The position numbers and the translations under genes were made by a program. This document shows positions 27,025 to 35,737 of a stretch of 53,709 bases of DNA, one piece after another. How positions within the stretch are numbered: position 1 is the stretch's first letter; every line of letters begins with the position of its first letter. The notes under the pieces are model-generated. The model ran no database searches. It was not told where the DNA came from and saw nothing but the letters and a program-made list of their open reading frames with translations. Source of the stretch: Fibrobacter sp. (GTDB taxonomy: Bacteria > Fibrobacterota > Fibrobacteria > Fibrobacterales > Fibrobacteraceae); assembly GCA_024398935.1 (NCBI GenBank), contig JAKSIH010000016.1, positions 1 through 53,709 of the forward strand, given 5' to 3'.

Positions 27025-28471
27025 GTGCGCCCTTTCCTGTTAAAACAACATAAACTGTTCTTACGAGAATCTGAAAATCCAAAAGCAGGCTCATGTTCTC
27101 GTAGTAGTACATATCGTACTGCAGCTTAATCTTCACATCTTCGGTGCTGGTGTCATAGTGATGGCACACCTGGGCCCAGCCCGTAAGACCCGGCTTCATT
27201 TTCAGGCGGCTAATATAAAATGGGATTTCTTCACGGAGCTTTGCAATAAACACAGCTCGTTCCGGACGAGGTCCCACCATACTCATGTCGCCTTTCAGAA
27301 CACACAAAATTTGGGGAAGTTCGTCAATACGGGTCTTGCGCAGGAACTTACCCACTTTCGTAATGCGGGGGTCATCCTTTGTCGCCCACTGGGCGCCGAA
27401 CTTTTCCGCATCGGTACGCATGGTCCTGAACTTATAGACCATGAACGGCTTTCCGTATAGACCGATTCGTTCCTGAGAATAGAATACCGGGCCATGGTCC
27501 TCAAGCTTAACGGCAATGGCCGCAAGGAGGCAAATAGGCAGGGAAATTACGCCGAGGAACGCTCCAAAGGCAATGTCTACAAAACGCTTGATCCGAACCT
27601 GCCAGGGAGGCATGGTAAAGGCGAACAGTTCCTGCAACTCAAAGCCATAGACGAGGTTCCCCTTGAAGCGGCCATTCACCACACTGTAAAGCTCAGGAAC
27701 AATATAGATGTGCAGGGCCAGGTCACAGATCCAGACCAGCACACGCATAATCTCCTGGGGAGAGGAACTTTCATGGGCAATGATGATTCCAGAAATCTTA
27801 TGCTTCTTTACCAGATACGGCAAGTCAGAATATTTTCCCAGCACGGGAACGCCGGCAAAATCCTTTTCCATGACCTGATAGCGTTCATCGACAAAGCCGA
27901 CAACACGCTGTCCCCGGGCGGGAGTCCTAGCCAGATCTTCCGCAATTTTTCTGCCAGCCTCCGTAGCCCCGAGAACCAGCACATTGTTACCTCCGTAACC
28001 CATGCGCAGAAAACCACGAAGGCAGGCATAAAGCACCATCCTGAAAAATCCTACCAGTCCTAACGCAAATCCCCCATAGATAAATATCCAGGGAAAGCGG
28101 GAACCATATAAGTAGCCACTGTTCAGGGGCGCGTTTGCAAAAAGCTTTCCTACAAACTCAGCACCGAAAAGACAGATGATGATAAGTACAATCCCGATGA
28201 CGACCGCTCTTACCACCCGAAGAACCTGATGGGTCCTGGACATCAAAAGCCAGGACCTATAAAGGCCCGCACAGGTAAAAAGGAACAGCCACCCAACATT
28301 CAGTACAAGCCCCATGTGAAAATATTCCCCAAGGGACTTGGTCGGGTCAAATTTATCCACAATCCAACCACTGTGAAACTGCACCCAGAAGGCCAGGACG
28401 AAACATATCGACAAAGCGATAAAATCCGCCAGCACCAGAAGGATTCGTTCAAGTGTCGTAGCTCGAATCAT
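27020..28471 (-). CDS. Polyprenyl-phosphate sugar-1-phosphate transferase (WcaJ/EpsE type)
   Basis: Inner-membrane enzyme of 483 aa that loads the first sugar phosphate onto undecaprenyl phosphate in exopolysaccharide or O-unit synthesis. The N-terminal half has about four transmembrane helices, then a Rossmann-like region (NNVLVLGATEAGRKIAEDLAR, about 180-205). The C-terminal transferase domain (PF02397, about 285-483) shows KRFVDIAFG, the YKFRTM block, DELPQ and SMVGPRPE. It lies 15 nt downstream of hom and probably shares its transcript. The sugar is unknown. Confidence 0.9.
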   Translation of the reverse strand: MIRATTLERILLVLADFIALSICFVLAFWVQFHSGWIVDKFDPTKSLGEYFHMGLVLNVGWLFLFTCAGLYRSWLLMSRTHQVLRVVRAVVIGIVLIIICLFGAEFVGKLFANAPLNSGYLYGSRFPWIFIYGGFALGLVGFFRMVLYACLRGFLRMGYGGNNVLVLGATEAGRKIAEDLARTPARGQRVVGFVDERYQVMEKDFAGVPVLGKYSDLPYLVKKHKISGIIIAHESSSPQEIMRVLVWICDLALHIYIVPELYSVVNGRFKGNLVYGFELQELFAFTMPPWQVRIKRFVDIAFGAFLGVISLPICLLAAIAVKLEDHGPVFYSQERIGLYGKPFMVYKFRTMRTDAEKFGAQWATKDDPRITKVGKFLRKTRIDELPQILCVLKGDMSMVGPRPERAVFIAKLREEIPFYISRLKMKPGLTGWAQVCHHYDTSTEDVKIKLQYDMYYYENMSLLLDFQILVRTVYVVLTGKGAQ

Positions 28472-28486
28472 CGAAAAACCGTAATA

Positions 28487-29776
28487 TTATGCCAAGAAAC
28501 GGATAACCTGGCTCTTTTCCACGATTTCAGCCAGGGCGTCGATGGCATCCACAGCCTTCTGGGCCTTGCTGTCCTGGGTGTTTTCGGTAATGACAACCAC
28601 AGAAACCTTACCCGGATCCTTGACGTTCTTCTGGATGATGGTTTCGATGGAGATGTTGTTGTCGGCAAGAATCTTGGTGATCTTGGCGAGAACACCGCAA
28701 GCATCACGGGAGGTGAAGCGCAGGTAGTAGCGGGCGCTGGTTTCGGAAATAGGAACCAGAGTTGCAGAATTTTCCACATTGAACCAGCCCATGGGCAAAG
28801 CCTTGCGGGAACCGCAATCGGTGGAGCGTGCCAGGGAAACCAGGTCGGCTACAACGGCGGAAGCAGTGGGCAGGCGGCCAGCACCTGCACCAGTCTGCAA
28901 AGTTTCGCCCAGGTTGTCGCACTGCAGGTAGACTGCGTTCAGAACGCGGTTTACGCTGGAAAGCTGGTGTTCCATGGGAACCAGGCACGGATGGACGCGG
29001 GCGTCCACGCGGTCACCTTCGCGGCGGTAAATGCCGAGGAGCTTGACGCAGCAGCCAAGTTCCTTGGCGATGGCGATATCCTGGGCGGTGATCTTGGAAA
29101 TACCGGTGACGTGAATCTTTTCGAAGTCTACGCGATGGCCGCTGCAGAGAGAAGCCAGCAAGGCAGTCTTGTGGGCGGAGTCGATACCTTCAATATCGAA
29201 GGTGGGGTCAGCTTCGGCAAAACCGAGGCGCTGGGCATCCTTCAGAACTACGTCGAAGTCCAGGCCTTCTTCAGCCATGCGGGAAAGAATGTAGTTACAG
29301 GTGCCGTTAATGATGCAGCTGAGATTTTCAACGGTAGAACCCAGAAGACCTTCCTGGAGGCTACGGATAATAGGAATGCCACCGCCAACAGCAGCTTCGA
29401 ACAGGACATGCAGACCCTTCTTAGCAGCCAGGGGGAAAATTTCGTGACCATACTTAGCCAACAGAGCCTTGTTTGCGGTAACCACGTGCTTGCCATTTTC
29501 GAGAGCGGCAAGAATCCACTTGCGGGGCATGTTGTAGCCACCGGCAAGTTCCACCAGCACGTCGATGTCGTTACCGGCGATCATTTCATCGGCATTGGTA
29601 GAAGTCTTGTAGCCCTTAGCCTTGTAGGGAGCCACTTCTTCGTCGGACTTGGCACAAATGCAAGCCAGTTCCATTTCGACGCCGAGCTTTTCCTTGTATT
29701 CAGCAATCTTCTGTTCCAAAATCTGAATAACGCCACCACCGACGGTACCAGTACCAATAAGACCAATGCGCAACAT
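28487..29776 (-). CDS. hom: Homoserine dehydrogenase
   Basis: Reduces aspartate semialdehyde to homoserine for threonine and methionine synthesis; 429 aa. The ATG at 29776 is chosen because GGAGG sits 5 nt upstream; an ATG at 29788 overlaps that site. The N-terminal NAD(P) motif IGLIGTGTVGGG, the catalytic block EADPTFDIEGIDSAHK and a C-terminal ACT domain (about 350-429, YYLRFTSRDACGVLAKITKIL) that usually binds threonine are present. A feedback-sensitive enzyme is therefore expected. Confidence 0.94.
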   Translation of the reverse strand: MLRIGLIGTGTVGGGVIQILEQKIAEYKEKLGVEMELACICAKSDEEVAPYKAKGYKTSTNADEMIAGNDIDVLVELAGGYNMPRKWILAALENGKHVVTANKALLAKYGHEIFPLAAKKGLHVLFEAAVGGGIPIIRSLQEGLLGSTVENLSCIINGTCNYILSRMAEEGLDFDVVLKDAQRLGFAEADPTFDIEGIDSAHKTALLASLCSGHRVDFEKIHVTGISKITAQDIAIAKELGCCVKLLGIYRREGDRVDARVHPCLVPMEHQLSSVNRVLNAVYLQCDNLGETLQTGAGAGRLPTASAVVADLVSLARSTDCGSRKALPMGWFNVENSATLVPISETSARYYLRFTSRDACGVLAKITKILADNNISIETIIQKNVKDPGKVSVVVITENTQDSKAQKAVDAIDALAEIVEKSQVIRFLA

Positions 29777-29938
29777 GAGCGCCTCCATATTAAAATTTTA
29801 CGGCGAAAATCTAGAAAAAATGCAAAAAAACTTCAGTCCATCCTTGTACAACTATAAGGGAAATCACAGATCCATATATATGGATCAAATAAAACAGGCA
29901 AAGAGCTCCCCCATCAGTCAGCAAAAAAGAAAAGTTTC

Positions 29939-29946
29939 TATATTTT
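29939..29946 (+). promoter_or_regulatory. -7-like element of GGDEF-like/sugar transferase gene
   Basis: TCTATATTTT (TATATTTT at 29939-29946) ends 5 nt before an ATG at 29952 and closely resembles the promoter at 18634. It argues for the later start codon. Confidence 0.45.
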
Positions 29947-29951
29947 TACCT

Positions 29952-31124
29952 ATGGAACAAGAATCTTCAAATCCGGCGATTGACAACCTTCTTAACGAAC
30001 AGAAGCTTAAAAACATCGTCTACCCAGCTCGCCTTTTTAGAGCAAGGCTTAACGAAGAATTTCTGCGGGCGAACCGGACCCGCAGACCGTTCCTGTTTAT
30101 CAAGATTTACTCCCACCAGTACGACATGTTCGGCTGGGGGCGCAACGACGAGACCGTCGCAAAGACCTGGCGAATCAGCCTTCTCACCATGTTCTCCCAC
30201 CTGCGTTTTATCGACGTACTGGGATACCTGGATGACGGAAGCGGCATCGGCATCATCCTCCTGAATTCCGACCTGAACAAGCTGGAATCCATCCGCAAGG
30301 AAATTCTCCACAAGCTCAATGACGCAGGCATGATTCAGGCCCTTCGCATCAAGCCGAAGCGTCCTATTTTCCAAGCCTATATCTATAGCGGGCTTACCGA
30401 AAAAGACGCCCTGGAACAGCAAGAAAAACTTGATGAGTTCAACAGCACCAACGGAAGTTTTTTCAGCCTCCAGCGCCTGAACCTGGACCACATCTGGCAG
30501 CACCCCCACAAGATTCGCTACCGCCATGTCATCAAGCGCATTGTGGATGTCGTTTGCACAAGCATTGCAATCGTGCTTTGCTCCCCCCTGCTCCTGTTCT
30601 GCGCCCTTGCGGTAAAGTTCAGCGACCCCAAGGGACCTATTATCTTCAAGCAGATTCGCGTGGGCCGTAACGGCAAGCTGTTCAAGATGTACAAGTTCCG
30701 CAGCATGTATGTAGACGCGGAGGAACGCAAGAAGGAACTGATGGCGCAGAACGAGACCGGCGGCAAGACCTTCAAGATGAAGAACGACCCCCGAATCTAT
30801 CCCTTCGGCCGCGTACTTCGCAAGTTCAGCCTCGACGAACTTCCCCAGTTCTTCAACATCATTAAAGGCGACATGAGTATCGTGGGGCCCCGTCCTCCTA
30901 TTCCGTCCGAAGTGGCAGAATACGAACCGTGGCACAGAATGCGTCTGTCCGTGACCCCAGGTCTTACCTGCATTTGGCAGGTCAGTGGTCGTAGTAACAT
31001 CAGCTTTGAGGGGCAGATGCGTCTGGACAACGATTACATCCGACGCAACGGCAAGCTCAGCGATGACTTCAAGCTAATCCTCAAGACCTTCAAGGTCGTG
31101 TTTAAAGGCGACGGCGCTTACTAA
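29952..31124 (+). CDS. Sugar transferase with degenerate GGDEF-like N-terminal domain
   Basis: Predicted polyprenyl-phosphate sugar-1-phosphate transferase, 390 aa from the ATG at 29952; an ATG at 29880 would add 24 residues and the frame is open to 29766. The first 170 residues (RARLNEEFLRANRTRRPFLFIKIYSH, DVLGYLDDGSGIGIILLN) look like a GGDEF-type fold that lacks the GGDEF signature. A single hydrophobic helix (about 198-222) leads into a PF02397 catalytic domain with KIRVGRNGKLFKMYKFRSM-like block, DELPQFFNIIKGDMS and VGPRPP. This monotopic layout resembles PglC more than WcaJ. It is divergent from hom. A c-di-GMP link is only speculation. Confidence 0.82.
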   Translation: MEQESSNPAIDNLLNEQKLKNIVYPARLFRARLNEEFLRANRTRRPFLFIKIYSHQYDMFGWGRNDETVAKTWRISLLTMFSHLRFIDVLGYLDDGSGIGIILLNSDLNKLESIRKEILHKLNDAGMIQALRIKPKRPIFQAYIYSGLTEKDALEQQEKLDEFNSTNGSFFSLQRLNLDHIWQHPHKIRYRHVIKRIVDVVCTSIAIVLCSPLLLFCALAVKFSDPKGPIIFKQIRVGRNGKLFKMYKFRSMYVDAEERKKELMAQNETGGKTFKMKNDPRIYPFGRVLRKFSLDELPQFFNIIKGDMSIVGPRPPIPSEVAEYEPWHRMRLSVTPGLTCIWQVSGRSNISFEGQMRLDNDYIRRNGKLSDDFKLILKTFKVVFKGDGAY

Positions 31125-31130
31125 GCTACA

Positions 31131-31216
31131 AGGGGCGCTGCCCCCTGGACCCCCGAAAAAAGGATACGGCTACGCAAGCGGAGCTTGCTAGCCTTTCCTT
31201 TTTTGTCTAAGGGGAG
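31131..31216. repeat. Paired-hairpin intergenic repeat, copy A
   Basis: A GGGGC...GCCCC hairpin precedes a long stem-loop running from AAAAAAGGA through GCAAGC/GCTTGC to TCCTTTTTT. The section 31151-31216 is repeated almost exactly 100 bp later. It probably also works as terminator of the upstream gene. Confidence 0.75.
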
Positions 31217-31226
31217 AATAACGAGA

Positions 31227-31317
31227 TTAAGGGGCTCCGCCCCTTAAGATCCCCGAAAAAAGGATACGGCTGCGCAAGCGGGAGCTTGCTAGCCTTTCCT
31301 TTTTTGTCTAAGGGGAG
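31227..31317. repeat. Paired-hairpin intergenic repeat, copy B
   Basis: Starts with TTAAGGGGC/GCCCCTTAA, then repeats copy A from 31251 with one substitution and one inserted G near the loop. Confidence 0.75.
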
Positions 31318-31336
31318 CTAAAGCTCCTCCTTAGAC
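31306..31336. repeat. Inverted repeat GTCTAAGG/CCTTAGAC
   Basis: Perfect 8-bp outer stem with AGCT-containing inner part, formed by the end of copy B and the following bases. Confidence 0.55.
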
Positions 31337-31352
31337 GGTGGCTCCATTATAC

Positions 31353-31388
31353 AAAAAGAACCCCTGGCACAGGGCCAGGGGTCTTTTT
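31353..31388. terminator. Bidirectional terminator between sugar transferase and DUF3332 genes
   Basis: 9-bp stem ACCCCTGGC/GCCAGGGGT flanked by A5 and T5, suited to stop transcription from both convergent genes. Confidence 0.85.
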
Positions 31389-31430
31389 GCAAAATCTTGC
31401 AGTAATCAAACCGCCATGGGGCGAATTTTA

Positions 31431-31868
31431 TTACTTGTTGATTTCGTACTGAGCAACGAGGTTGCCTTCAGCGTCAAGAGCGCGGACAACGTTTTCGTCG
31501 CGCTGGAGAGTGAAGGTTGCCTTTTCACCAGCAGCGGTGGTCAGTTCAGCAGTCATGGAACCGTCAGCATTCTTGACAGCTGCGATGGAGTTGCCCTGAG
31601 CGTCCTTTTCGAAGTAGGTGTCGCCAGCAGCGAGAGGATTGGAACCGGTCCAGAATTCAACAGTGTTGAGAACGAGACCATCGATGAGCCACAGGCAGAT
31701 GCCATAGACACCGAAGATCTGCAGGAAGAAGTGAACGATGGAGTTCAGCCACTTGTTGCCAAGGGTGCCGTTCCACTGGTGCAGCTTTTCGAAGCAAGCG
31801 TTCTTACCATAGCAGCCGGTGAGGACGATCATGCCAGCGCAGAGAAGAGTGATGATACCTTTTTTCAT
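31431..31868 (-). CDS. DUF3332 family lipoprotein
   Basis: 145-aa predicted lipoprotein with signal MKKGIITLLCAGMIVLTGC (lipobox LTGC). The sequence around LGNKWLNSIVHFFLQIFGVYGICLWLIDGLVLNTVEFWTGSNPL fits DUF3332, a small envelope family of unknown role with one or two hydrophobic helices. The rest is a small beta-rich domain (TYFEKDAQGNSIAAV...). AAGGAG precedes the ATG. The GTATTACAATG context at the start is shared with the FISUMP gene at 44651-45772. Confidence 0.82.
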   Translation of the reverse strand: MKKGIITLLCAGMIVLTGCYGKNACFEKLHQWNGTLGNKWLNSIVHFFLQIFGVYGICLWLIDGLVLNTVEFWTGSNPLAAGDTYFEKDAQGNSIAAVKNADGSMTAELTTAAGEKATFTLQRDENVVRALDAEGNLVAQYEINK

Positions 31869-32181
31869 TGTAATACTCCTTAAGGTTAGGTATTATTGTT
31901 TTTCAACAACTGCAGGAAATATAATTAAAAAACAAATCGTATTAGCAACACCTCTCACTTTTTTTTCAAAATCCAAATGCAGATTTATTTACAAAAAACG
32001 CACATGTGACACCGCTCACAAAACTGCACAAATTAGCATTATTCGGATTTAAACCGAAATGGCCATCAAAAAAGGAACTGCCAATCTCATTTTTTGATTT
32101 ATTATTATAATTTATGTGAAATTTGACCTATATCACAAGGTGAATAGTCAAAAAAAGAGTTATCCAGTCTAAGGAACGTTT
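31869..32181. other. Divergent intergenic region (DUF3332 gene / solute-binding protein gene)
   Basis: 313 nt without a gene. It is AT-rich and holds ribosome sites at both edges (AAGGAG for the minus gene, AAGGAAC for the plus gene). No convincing TAnnTTTG promoter or hairpin was found. Confidence 0.5.
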
Positions 32182-33705
32182 ATGTTTGGAAAATTGAAAA
32201 TAGCCACCCTGGCAACTTTTTTTGCAGCAACCGTTTCATTTTCTGCGGCGGCACCGAAGCCGTTGACCGTATGGATTATGCCCAACGGCGCCTCCCCCCA
32301 GGAAAAACTGGAACAGCAGCTAGAGCAGTTTACAAAAAAGACTGGAATCCCCACTGTCGTACAGGTCCTGGACTGGGGTGAAGCCTGGAGCCGCATTTCC
32401 ATCGCCCTGGAAGGCAAGCAGGAAGCGCCGGATGTACTCCAGCTGGGCACGACCTGGATTCCCCACTTCGCTTCCCGCAACGCCATTAAGCCTCTCAACG
32501 GGTGGCTAAATGAAATCAAGCCCGACCGCTTTGTGTCCGTCAGCTGGAACACAACCCATATCGACAGCGACACCACCATTTACTCCGTCCCCTGGTTCAT
32601 CGACATCCGTCCGGTTCTCGCAAACAAGAGAATTCTCAAAAAGAACGGCATAACCAGGGAATCCGTCGCAACCTACGAGGGCTTTGTGGAAGCCCTCAAG
32701 AAAATCAATGCCTCCCAGGAAGTCCTGGATGACGGACTGGTCGTTCAGGCCTACGCCCTACCCGGCAAACGGGACTGGAACATTCCCCACAACTTCGCCC
32801 CCTGGATTTGGAGCAATGGCGGCGCCTTCCTGGCAAAGGATTCCACCGGCAAGTGGCACTCCAACATCCTGAACGAAAAGACTTTGGGAGGAATCGAAGC
32901 ATACCTGAGTTTTGTCCGGGACAGCCTCGTTTCTACGGACGCCCTCCAGCAGAACACCGCCCAGATCGTGCAGCGTTTCAATAATGGCGAACTAGCCTTC
33001 ATCGTCAATACAGCAGAAGTGGTCATGCAAACCCGATATGAAGGCGCCATCGGAGGCCTTTCAAACGCCCGTATCGGAAGTGATAGCGTCACGGTCCTTC
33101 CCATCCCTCGCGGCAACGAAGGTTCAGTCAGCTTTATCGGCGGAAGCAACCTGGCCATTCCCGCAAGCAACAACCGTAAGGAAGCAAAGGATTTGCTGCT
33201 GTTTTTGATTAGCGACGATGCTCTAGACGCCTATACCAAGCAAATTGGTTTCCTGCCCACTTCCAAGAAGGTCCTGGAATCCTGGTCCAAGGACGAAGAG
33301 TACAAGGAACTGGTCAAGAACCTGGAGACCGGACACACCTATGTACCTATTCCGGAATGGGGCGCCATCGAGCAAATTCTCGTCAACATGTTCAGCAGCG
33401 TCTGGGACCTGATGGAAATCCCCGCGCTCTACACCGATGAAAAACTTTACGAACTGTTCGGAAAGTACTCCAGCGAAATCGATAGGATCCTCAACTACAA
33501 TGTGACCAACCCTATGACATTTGCGGAATTCCAGGACATATGGAACAGAAACGCTCCCAATCCGAAAATAGAGCCGGTTATCGACGAGACCACGGCGAGG
33601 GATGCCTTTATCGCGGATAACCTGAAGAAAGCTCCATTTGTCTTTGTCACGATCCTGCTCATCAGCTTTGTCGTGAACTTCGCGAGAAAACGCAAACAGA
33701 AATAA
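32182..33705 (+). CDS. Membrane-tethered family 1 solute-binding protein
   Basis: 507-aa extracellular solute-binding protein of the sugar-binding (MalE-like) class: signal peptide (about 1-23), then LTVWIMPNGASPQEKLEQQL, DVLQLGTTWIPHFA and VPWFIDIRPVLANK, all typical. Unlike usual binding proteins it ends in a hydrophobic helix (about 484-501, PFVFVTILLISFVVNFA) followed by RKRKQK, so it should be anchored in the inner membrane with the binding domain in the periplasm. No permease or ATPase gene is near. A diguanylate cyclase gene starts 30 nt downstream, suggesting it acts as a ligand sensor rather than a transporter part. The ligand is unknown, probably a sugar. Confidence 0.85.
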   Translation: MFGKLKIATLATFFAATVSFSAAAPKPLTVWIMPNGASPQEKLEQQLEQFTKKTGIPTVVQVLDWGEAWSRISIALEGKQEAPDVLQLGTTWIPHFASRNAIKPLNGWLNEIKPDRFVSVSWNTTHIDSDTTIYSVPWFIDIRPVLANKRILKKNGITRESVATYEGFVEALKKINASQEVLDDGLVVQAYALPGKRDWNIPHNFAPWIWSNGGAFLAKDSTGKWHSNILNEKTLGGIEAYLSFVRDSLVSTDALQQNTAQIVQRFNNGELAFIVNTAEVVMQTRYEGAIGGLSNARIGSDSVTVLPIPRGNEGSVSFIGGSNLAIPASNNRKEAKDLLLFLISDDALDAYTKQIGFLPTSKKVLESWSKDEEYKELVKNLETGHTYVPIPEWGAIEQILVNMFSSVWDLMEIPALYTDEKLYELFGKYSSEIDRILNYNVTNPMTFAEFQDIWNRNAPNPKIEPVIDETTARDAFIADNLKKAPFVFVTILLISFVVNFARKRKQK

Positions 33706-33735
33706 AGATCACTCCATTCCACTCTAGAAGTTACT

Positions 33736-35508
33736 ATGCCAGAATCTTATAACATCAAGTTTTCAAGAAGCATTATCCTGAAATGCATCTTGATCCTGAC
33801 GATTTCCATGACGCTCGCCGTCATGGGTGGAGTATACTTCTATACCCAAAGGCAAATGACGCAGATTGTGGAAAGGGCTTTTACAAACGGTAAGAACCTC
33901 CTTTCCCAGAAGGCCGCCTTTGCAAATGACGAAATCCGCCAGTTCGGTGAACGACTGAAACTGCTCGCTCGAACTTCGGAAATCCAGAGCATGGACCCTA
34001 TCGTCGTCGCAGGCTACCTCAAGAGCTATACCGTATCAGACCTGTTCACCAAGACCGAGCTTGTATCCATCTATGACAGGACAGGTAATTTCGTCTGTAA
34101 CAATTCCATGATCGGCATAGATGACGAAAACACCTTCCCCATTGAATTTTCAAAGATTACGCCACACCACCCCTACATCTCCCCCTGGTTTAGGGACAAG
34201 AGCGATTCCTACCGAAAGCGTATTTTTGGGATAAACATCTTGAACAGGGCCTCCGGCAACGGCAACCTGATCGTAAAGTTCTCCGCAAGCCGCATCTGGA
34301 AAAAGCTACAGTCCAATGGAACGAGCCAGAAGGACATCTATATCGCGGTAAACGGCAACGGAGAAATTCTTTACCACCCAGACCTGAACAAGTGGGTGGA
34401 GTCCCCCCACAAGATTTCCGAACTCGGCTTCAACATTGAAAACATCCGGACTTATAGTGTCAACGAACCGCAGTTCATCAATTACTATACCCAGAAACAG
34501 TATCTAGTAAATTTTGAGTACAACCCCGAATACGATCTCGGCCTGTTCCTGCTGCAGCCCAAGAGCGATATTGACGACCAGGTCGCCAGCACAAGGCAGA
34601 TGAGCTTTATCATCATGGCCATGTTCCTTGTCCTGATACTCTTCGTGGCATTCTGGATGTTCAAGCTTCTAGGCGTTCCCCTGAACAACCTCATTCGACA
34701 CATCAACCGCATTACCAGTGGAGAACTTGACATTGCGGAAATAGACGTCGGTAAACGGAAGGATGAAATCGGCCAGCTTAGCGCCGCATTCAACCAGATG
34801 CACGAAACCATCAAGCGGCAGATTGAAGAACTGAATTCCCACAGGGACATTCTGGAACAGGAAGTCCAGGAACGGACTAAGGATCTGGAAGAAGCCAACA
34901 GGAGGCTGGACCTCATCTCCAAGACTGACGAGTTGACCGGCCTACCAAACCGTCGAGAAATGAACGAAACAATCGCCCACGAAATCGGGCGAACCCAGCG
35001 CACCAACAAGCCCTTCTGCTTCATCTTCATCGATATAGACCATTTCAAGGCCATCAACGACACATACGGGCATGCCTGCGGCGACGAAATTCTGAAAGCC
35101 GTGGCACAGACCGTCCGCGGTCTTTTGCGCAAGTACGACGTATTCGCCCGCTACGGCGGTGAAGAGTTCCTGACGCTCCTTCCCGAAACCGATCTGGAAG
35201 GAGCCGCCATCGTAGCCGAGCGCTTCCGCAGAAAGATCGAGATGATGACGGTCCACTACGGAGACTACACCATCAATGTCACCATCACCCTGGGAGTTTC
35301 CCGATTTGACCACAAGCTGGGAGCCGACCGAAGCATCCAATTGGCGGACAAGGCCCTTTACCAAGGCAAGGAATCAGGACGAAACCAGGTAGTCGTGTGG
35401 AAACCTGAATGGGTGACAGAAGCGGATTACGAAGCGGCGGCTATCGAACTTGCCGAACTTCAGAAGAAAGAACTATCCTTGGAAGATTCCGAAAATACGG
35501 AAAAATAA
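33736..35508 (+). CDS. Cache-HAMP-GGDEF diguanylate cyclase
   Basis: 590-aa inner-membrane enzyme predicted to make cyclic di-GMP. Two transmembrane helices (about 13-33 and 289-312) enclose a periplasmic sensor domain of Cache type (about 35-285). HAMP (about 313-365) and a coiled coil (about 366-395) follow, then the cyclase domain (about 396-560) with active-site GGEEF at 474-478 and an inhibitory RxxD site (RKYD 465-468) five residues before it. It is therefore likely active and product-inhibited. The partner upstream gene encodes a tethered solute-binding protein that could supply the signal. Confidence 0.92.
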   Translation: MPESYNIKFSRSIILKCILILTISMTLAVMGGVYFYTQRQMTQIVERAFTNGKNLLSQKAAFANDEIRQFGERLKLLARTSEIQSMDPIVVAGYLKSYTVSDLFTKTELVSIYDRTGNFVCNNSMIGIDDENTFPIEFSKITPHHPYISPWFRDKSDSYRKRIFGINILNRASGNGNLIVKFSASRIWKKLQSNGTSQKDIYIAVNGNGEILYHPDLNKWVESPHKISELGFNIENIRTYSVNEPQFINYYTQKQYLVNFEYNPEYDLGLFLLQPKSDIDDQVASTRQMSFIIMAMFLVLILFVAFWMFKLLGVPLNNLIRHINRITSGELDIAEIDVGKRKDEIGQLSAAFNQMHETIKRQIEELNSHRDILEQEVQERTKDLEEANRRLDLISKTDELTGLPNRREMNETIAHEIGRTQRTNKPFCFIFIDIDHFKAINDTYGHACGDEILKAVAQTVRGLLRKYDVFARYGGEEFLTLLPETDLEGAAIVAERFRRKIEMMTVHYGDYTINVTITLGVSRFDHKLGADRSIQLADKALYQGKESGRNQVVVWKPEWVTEADYEAAAIELAELQKKELSLEDSENTEK

Positions 35509-35512
35509 CCTC

Positions 35513-35534
35513 GGCGGGGACAGCCCCGCCCTTT
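35513..35534 (+). terminator. GC hairpin after diguanylate cyclase gene
   Basis: GGCGGGG/CCCCGCC with a short loop 5 nt after the stop codon; its T tail is poor, and the stronger terminator follows at 35540. Confidence 0.5.
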
Positions 35535-35539
35535 GCATT

Positions 35540-35574
35540 AAAAAAAGCCCGTCGCGATAGCGACAGGCTTTTTT
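35540..35574. terminator. Bidirectional terminator between diguanylate cyclase and tRNA-Pro
   Basis: A-run, AGCC-GTCGC, GATA loop, GCGAC-GGCT, T-run. It serves both the plus gene and the minus-strand tRNA. Confidence 0.88.
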
Positions 35575-35575
35575 A

Positions 35576-35649
35576 TCGGGATGACTGAATTCGAATCAGC
35601 GACCTCTTGAACCCCATTCAAGCGCTCTACCAGGCTGAGCTACATCCCG
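35576..35649 (-). tRNA. tRNA-Pro (anticodon GGG)
   Basis: 74-nt cloverleaf: acceptor CGGGATG/CATCCCG, D arm GCTC/GAGC, anticodon stem CTTGA/TCAAG with loop ATGGGGT (anticodon GGG), T arm GCTGA-TTCGAAT-TCAGT, discriminator A. The CCA end is not encoded. Confidence 0.95.
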
Positions 35650-35670
35650 AGGACTCATTTAAGAGTGAAC

Positions 35671-35700
35671 CAAAGGTAGTTAATATTCCAATTTTTGCAA
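35671..35700 (-). promoter_or_regulatory. Promoter of tRNA-Pro
   Basis: On the minus strand TTG (35700-35698), 19 nt, then TACCTTTG (35678-35671), an exact TAnnTTTG match 21 nt before the mature tRNA. Confidence 0.7.
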
Positions 35701-35737
35701 GGCAATATCCGAAAAAAACTTGATTTTTTCCGAAAAT

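Noticed and set aside
31869..32181. Riboswitch or small RNA in the divergent gap
   Set aside because: No stable stem or known riboswitch core was visible; only AT-rich sequence.
32182..33705. Start of an ABC sugar-transport operon
   Set aside because: No permease or ATPase gene follows; the next gene is a diguanylate cyclase and the protein carries its own membrane anchor.
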